NCBI RefSeq assembly: GCF_039537875.1
Contig: NZ_BAABBI010000003.1
Span: 1-64,000 of the forward strand
Source: Corallibacter vietnamensis
Lineage (GTDB): Bacteria; Bacteroidota; Bacteroidia; Flavobacteriales; Flavobacteriaceae
Length of the DNA: 64,000 nucleotides
Direction of reading: 5' to 3'
Below, piece by piece: positions 60,455 to 64,000 of this stretch. Numbering within the stretch: position 1 is the first letter of the stretch; every line of letters starts with the position of its first letter. The translations under genes were made by a program, and so were the position numbers. The notes beneath the pieces were generated by a model. The model did not search any database and was not told where the DNA came from. It worked only from the letters and a program-made list of their open reading frames with translations.

Positions 60455-61240
60455 ATGAATCAACCATTAGCATACGTTCACCCAGGAGCAAAAATTGCAA
60501 AAAATGTAGTTATTGATCCTTTTACAACAATACACAACAATGTGGTTATAGGAGAAGGAACTTGGATAGGGAGTAACGTAACCATTATGGAAGGTGCTAG
60601 AATAGGCAAAAACTGTAATATATTTCCAGGCGCTGTTATTTCTGCAGTACCTCAAGATTTAAAATATAATGACGAAGACACACTTACTATTATAGGTGAC
60701 AATGTTACTATAAGAGAATGTGTTACAATAAACAGAGGAACTACAGACAAAATGAAAACCGTTATTGGAAATAACTGTTTAATTATGGCATATTGCCATA
60801 TTGCTCATGATTGTATTGTAGGTAATAATTGTATTTTTTCAAACAATAGTACATTAGCAGGTCATATTACAGTAGGAGATTACGTTGTTTTAGCAGGTAT
60901 GACAGCTGTTCATCAATTTTGCTCAATAGGAAACCATGCGTTTGTAACAGGTGGATCATTAGTAAGAAAAGACGTTCCTCCATTTGTAAAAGCAGCTAGA
61001 GAGCCGCTTTCTTATGTAGGTATAAATTCTGTAGGTTTAAGACGTAGAGGGTTTTCAACAGAAAAAATAAGAGAAATACAAGATATTTTCAGAATATTAT
61101 ATCAAAAGAATTATAATAATACTCAAGCTGCTGAAATTATAGAAGCAGAAATGGAAGCAACTCCTGAAAGAGACGAGATTCTACAATTTATCAAAGATTC
61201 TCAAAGAGGTATTATGAAAGGATATTTTAAATCAAACTAA
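60455..61240 (+). CDS. lpxA: UDP-N-acetylglucosamine acyltransferase
   Basis: A 261-residue LpxA, first enzyme of lipid A synthesis, adding a 3-hydroxyacyl chain to UDP-GlcNAc. Hexapeptide repeats fill residues 5-190 (IHNNVVIGEGTWIGSNVTIM), the catalytic His is in LIMAYCHIAHDCIVG, and the C-terminal helical domain contains GLRRRGFSTEKIREIQDIFRILY. It lies 100 bases after lpxC-fabZ, with no obvious terminator, so it is probably in the same operon; the gap holds no gene. Confidence 0.97.
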   Translation: MNQPLAYVHPGAKIAKNVVIDPFTTIHNNVVIGEGTWIGSNVTIMEGARIGKNCNIFPGAVISAVPQDLKYNDEDTLTIIGDNVTIRECVTINRGTTDKMKTVIGNNCLIMAYCHIAHDCIVGNNCIFSNNSTLAGHITVGDYVVLAGMTAVHQFCSIGNHAFVTGGSLVRKDVPPFVKAAREPLSYVGINSVGLRRRGFSTEKIREIQDIFRILYQKNYNNTQAAEIIEAEMEATPERDEILQFIKDSQRGIMKGYFKSN

Positions 61241-61244
61241 CATT

Positions 61245-61811
61245 ATGGCAAATACATCAGATATTAGAAACGGATTGTGTATAAGATTCAATCACGACAT
61301 TTATAAAATTATAGAGTTTTTACACGTAAAACCAGGAAAAGGTCCTGCCTTTGTAAGAACAAAATTAAAGAGTGTTACTACCGGAAAAGTTGTAGATAAC
61401 ACATTCTCTGCAGGGCATAAAATAGAAGACGTTCGTGTTGAAACTCATAAATTTCAATACTTATACAATGATGGAGAGTTTTATCATTTTATGAACGAAG
61501 CAGATTACACACAAATACGTTTATCAGAAGCAGCATTAGACCGTCCTGATTTAATGAAAGAAGGAGAAGTTGTAACAATTCTTATTAATACAGAAGATAA
61601 TATGCCGCTTTCAGTTGAAATGCCTGCAAGTGTAATACTTGAAGTAACACATACTGAACCAGGAGTAAAAGGAAATACAGCTACTAATGCAACAAAACCA
61701 GCCACTGTAGAAACTGGAGCAGAGGTAAATGTCCCTCTTTTTATTAATGAAGGTGATAAAATAAAAATAGAAACCGAAAAAGGAACTTACAAAGAGCGTA
61801 TTAAAGAATAA
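61245..61811 (+). CDS. efp: Elongation factor P
   Basis: A 188-residue EF-P with the three beta-barrel domains. The tip lysine is Lys32 in HVKPGKGPAFVRTKLK, which is not followed by the usual proline-rich loop residues of the EpmA type. EF-P prevents ribosome stalling at polyproline. It sits 4 bases after lpxA and 5 before the second lpxD-like gene, a typical flavobacterial arrangement joining translation with envelope synthesis. Whether Lys32 is modified is unknown: no epmA/epmB gene is in the window. Confidence 0.95.
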   Translation: MANTSDIRNGLCIRFNHDIYKIIEFLHVKPGKGPAFVRTKLKSVTTGKVVDNTFSAGHKIEDVRVETHKFQYLYNDGEFYHFMNEADYTQIRLSEAALDRPDLMKEGEVVTILINTEDNMPLSVEMPASVILEVTHTEPGVKGNTATNATKPATVETGAEVNVPLFINEGDKIKIETEKGTYKERIKE

Positions 61812-61816
61812 TTCTA

Positions 61817-62752
61817 GTGAAGTTTCCAAAACCACATACATTATCTCAAATAGCAAATTTAATACAATGTAAATTTGTTGGAGATTCTAATTTTCAGGTT
61901 TTAGGCATGAATGAAATTCATGTTGTTGAACCAGGTGATATTGTTTTTGTTGACCACCCTAAATATTATGACAAAGCTTTAGAATCAGCTGCTACAATAA
62001 TATTAATTAACAAAGAAGTTTCTTGTCCTGAAGGTAAAGCATTATTAATAAGTGATGATCCTTTTAGAGATTTTAATAAACTTACGCAGTATTTTAAGCC
62101 TTTCAAGTCTTCATCAGTTACAATTTCTGAAACAGCTTCAATAGGAAAAAACACCATAATACAACCTAATACTTTTATTGGTAATAATGTTATTATAGGG
62201 GATAACTGTGTTATCCATTCAAATGTAAGTATATATGATGACACGGTTATAGGTGATAATGTGACTATACATGCAGGTACAGTAATAGGAGCTAATGCTT
62301 TTTATTATAAAAACAGACCAAGCGGATATGATCAATTACTTTCTGGAGGAAGAGTTGTTGTAAAAGATAATGTAGATATAGGAGCTTTGTGTTCAATTGA
62401 TAAAGGAGTAACAGGAGATACTATAATAGGTCATGGTTCAAAGTTAGATAATCATATTCAAGTTGGTCATGATACAGTTATAGGTGAAAAATGCTTAATT
62501 GCATCTCACGTTGGTATTGCTGGTTGTTGTGTTATTGAAGATGAAGTAACCATTTGGGGGCAAGTAGGTACAACTAGTGGAATACGCATAGGTAAAAAGG
62601 CCATTGTTTTAGGGCAAACCGGTGTAACCAAATCTATAAAAGGTAATGCTACATATTTTGGTACACCTGTAGAAGAAGCTAGAGTAAAACTAAAAGAACT
62701 AGCTTCAATAAAGCGAATACCTGAAATTATCAAAAAACTGAAAAACATATAA
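61817..62752 (+). CDS. Second LpxD-like acyltransferase
   Basis: A 311-residue paralogue of LpxD beginning at GTG (61817), the only start consistent with the conserved PKPHTLSQIANLIQCKFVG opening. The N-terminal domain has the MNEIHVVEPGDIVFVDHPKYYDKAL segment, and the beta-helix contains IIGDNCVIHSNVSIYDDTVIG and the His motif KLDNHIQVGHDTVIGEK. It lacks the GFGFAPN loop of true LpxD, having NAFYYKNRPSGYDQLL instead. It is a well conserved but separate clade in Bacteroidota, often annotated as LpxD. It may acylate a different nucleotide sugar or the same one with another chain. Confidence 0.87.
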   Translation: MKFPKPHTLSQIANLIQCKFVGDSNFQVLGMNEIHVVEPGDIVFVDHPKYYDKALESAATIILINKEVSCPEGKALLISDDPFRDFNKLTQYFKPFKSSSVTISETASIGKNTIIQPNTFIGNNVIIGDNCVIHSNVSIYDDTVIGDNVTIHAGTVIGANAFYYKNRPSGYDQLLSGGRVVVKDNVDIGALCSIDKGVTGDTIIGHGSKLDNHIQVGHDTVIGEKCLIASHVGIAGCCVIEDEVTIWGQVGTTSGIRIGKKAIVLGQTGVTKSIKGNATYFGTPVEEARVKLKELASIKRIPEIIKKLKNI

Positions 62753-62755
62753 AAA

Positions 62756-63163
62756 ATGGATTCTAAAGGCGTTGTTCAAAACTATTATAATTCTAATATA
62801 GAAGAAATTACAGGTGATTTGAACACGTTTTTTCATGAAGATTGTTGCTTACACTGGAATAGTAGTAAAGGTTTTTTAGTGTTAGGATTTAAAGAGCTAG
62901 AAACGTTTTTTAATGATTTATCAAGTTCCTATAAGCAGATAAGAACAGAAATAAGTCACTTACTTCAAGAAGGTAATCTTGTAACAACACGTTACACAAC
63001 CTATGGCAACACTATAGAGAACGAAGATGAAGAAATTGCCCTAGCTCATTACATGAGTATATGGGAAGTAAAAGAAGGAAAACTTTATAAAGGATACGAG
63101 ATAAGTCAACTTGCAGATGACTATGCCTTAAAAATAAACTCTTTTGCAGAAATAAAAATCTAA
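62756..63163 (+). CDS. NTF2-like (SnoaL-type) protein
   Basis: A 135-residue protein with the nuclear-transport-factor-2 fold, seen in VVQNYYNSNIEEITGDLNTFFHEDCCLHWNSSKG, LVTTRYTTYGNTIENED and AHYMSIWEVKEGKLYKGYEISQLAD. No signal peptide. NTF2-like proteins are enzymes or ligand-binding folds of many kinds, and this one cannot be assigned. It follows the lpxD-like gene by 3 bases, so it is the last gene of the lpx operon. Confidence 0.78.
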   Translation: MDSKGVVQNYYNSNIEEITGDLNTFFHEDCCLHWNSSKGFLVLGFKELETFFNDLSSSYKQIRTEISHLLQEGNLVTTRYTTYGNTIENEDEEIALAHYMSIWEVKEGKLYKGYEISQLADDYALKINSFAEIKI

Positions 63164-63181
63164 AAACACTTTATAAATAGC

Positions 63182-63203
63182 TGTCAAAAATGTACTTTTG
63201 ACA
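63182..63203. promoter_or_regulatory. Operator-like dyad over the sucD -7 box
   Basis: TGTCAAAA (63182-63189) and TTTTGACA (63196-63203) form a perfect inverted repeat with a 6-base centre. The -7 box TACTTTTG (63193-63200) lies within the right arm, so a repressor here would block sucD. It could also form an RNA hairpin, but no T run follows. Confidence 0.5.
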
Positions 63204-63237
63204 TGTTTAATAAAACAATAAAAATTAATAACAAAAA

Positions 63238-64000
63238 ATGAGCGTTTTAGTTAATAAAGATTCAAAAATAATTGTTCAAGGATTTACAGGAAGTGAAGGT
63301 ACATTTCACGCAAGTCAAATGATTGAATACGGAACCAACGTTGTTGGTGGTGTTACTCCAGGAAAAGGAGGACAAACACATTTAGACAAACCAGTTTTTA
63401 ATACAGTACAAGATGCTGTTGATCAAGTTGGAGCTGATACAACTATTATTTTTGTACCACCAGCATTTGCTGCTGATGCCATTATGGAAGCTGCTAATGC
63501 AGGAATTAAAGTAATTATTACAATTACAGAAGGTATTCCTGTTGCTGATATGATTAAAGCTGCTGATTACATTAAAGATAAAGATTGTCGTTTAATTGGG
63601 CCAAACTGTCCAGGAGTTATAACGCCAGGTGAAGCTAAAGTTGGTATTATGCCAGGTTTTGTATTCAAGCAAGGTAAAGTAGGTATCGTTTCAAAATCAG
63701 GTACTTTAACTTACGAAGCTGCTGACCAAGTAGTAAAACAAGGTCTTGGAATTACAACTGCTATTGGTATTGGTGGAGATCCTATCATAGGAACAACAAC
63801 TAAAGAAGCTGTTGAATTACTAATTAACGATCCAGAAACTGAAGCTGTTGTTATGATAGGTGAAATAGGAGGTCAGTTAGAAGCTGATGCTGCTAAATGG
63901 TACAAAGAAAGCGGAAGTAAAAAACCAGTTGTAGGATTTATTGCTGGTGAAACAGCACCTGCTGGACGTACAATGGGACATGCTGGGGCTATAGTAGGTG
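63238..64000 (+). CDS. sucD: Succinyl-CoA synthetase alpha subunit (3' end outside window)
   Basis: The first 254 codons of the alpha subunit of succinate-CoA ligase, which interconverts succinyl-CoA and succinate in the TCA cycle with phosphorylation of a nucleotide. The CoA-binding Rossmann domain (IIVQGFTGSEGTFHASQMIEYG, VGGVTPGKGGQTHLD) is complete, as is the ligase domain up to the active-site His248 in TMGHAGAIVG, which is phosphorylated in the reaction. Typical length is 290 residues, so about 36 are missing. The frame has no stop within the window. The beta subunit is not adjacent upstream. Confidence 0.95.
   Translation, partial: MSVLVNKDSKIIVQGFTGSEGTFHASQMIEYGTNVVGGVTPGKGGQTHLDKPVFNTVQDAVDQVGADTTIIFVPPAFAADAIMEAANAGIKVIITITEGIPVADMIKAADYIKDKDCRLIGPNCPGVITPGEAKVGIMPGFVFKQGKVGIVSKSGTLTYEAADQVVKQGLGITTAIGIGGDPIIGTTTKEAVELLINDPETEAVVMIGEIGGQLEADAAKWYKESGSKKPVVGFIAGETAPAGRTMGHAGAIVG

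Noticed and set aside
642..63237. tRNA or rRNA genes in the intergenic gaps
   Set aside because: The gaps were read by eye; all are AT-rich and none shows a cloverleaf, T-psi-C segment or rRNA-like stretch. A covariance-model scan would be decisive.

Overview
This is a low-GC, densely packed stretch of chromosome from a member of the Bacteroidota, almost certainly a marine-type Flavobacteriaceae (close in style to Olleya, Winogradskyella or Lacinutrix; genus not settled). The evidence is the TAnnTTTG promoter element in front of many genes, the lack of Shine-Dalgarno sites, SusC/ZnuD-style TonB receptors with carboxypeptidase-like N-terminal domains, a type IX secretion (T9SS) cargo protein, the T9SS regulator PorX, the fused lpxC-fabZ gene and several families (DUF6146, DUF6787, DUF4625, DUF937) typical of this group. 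No rRNA, tRNA, CRISPR array or intact prophage was seen.

Layout. (1) 1-1170: an accessory edge with the last codons of an IS110-type transposase, a membrane-protein gene enclosed by inverted repeats, a perfect 22-bp palindrome and a 10-copy 21-bp minisatellite. (2) 1170-8340: a LysR regulator divergent from a quinone reductase (mdaB-like), then ferredoxin, LuxC-like acyl-CoA reductase, serC, a serA-like dehydrogenase and three small conserved genes. (3) 8389-15576: a mirrored metal-uptake locus of two TonB receptors, two small His/Cys-rich leader proteins and two DUF4625 lipoproteins; a His-rich loop points to zinc or a similar cation. (4) 15614-23265: housekeeping and regulatory genes (folE, terC-like, an XRE repressor divergent from an M14 peptidase, Lrp, DinB, aroB, proline dehydrogenase). 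(5) 23262-48556: a 25-kb surface polysaccharide locus, nearly all on the minus strand, with export and tyrosine-kinase genes, a PglF/PglE/PglC-like sugar-nucleotide and priming set, six glycosyltransferases, polymerase, flippase, two asparagine-synthase-type amidotransferases, and two tandemly duplicated gene pairs (FemAB-like acyltransferases, TupA-like ATP-grasp proteins) inserted on the plus strand. (6) 49015-52074: a T9SS cargo protein with a beta-propeller-like N-terminus and seven Ig-like repeats. (7) 52134-64000: ald, a 49-residue small exported protein with its membrane partner, tsaE, porX, an HD hydrolase, the lipid A genes lpxD, lpxC-fabZ, lpxA, efp and a second lpxD-like gene, an NTF2-like protein and the start of sucD.

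How it fits together. Polysaccharide synthesis, lipid A synthesis, the T9SS regulator and a T9SS cargo lie within 40 kb. In this phylum type A T9SS cargo is covalently anchored to a surface lipopolysaccharide, so the window may hold much of the supply chain for a decorated cell surface; this link is inference from proximity and family knowledge. The points most worth a second look are the repressor/peptidase switch with matched operators on both -7 boxes, the mirrored metal locus, the cysteine-splitting alternation in the T9SS cargo repeats, the unannotated 49-residue gene with phased activator boxes, and the duplicated plus-strand gene pairs in the polysaccharide operon.
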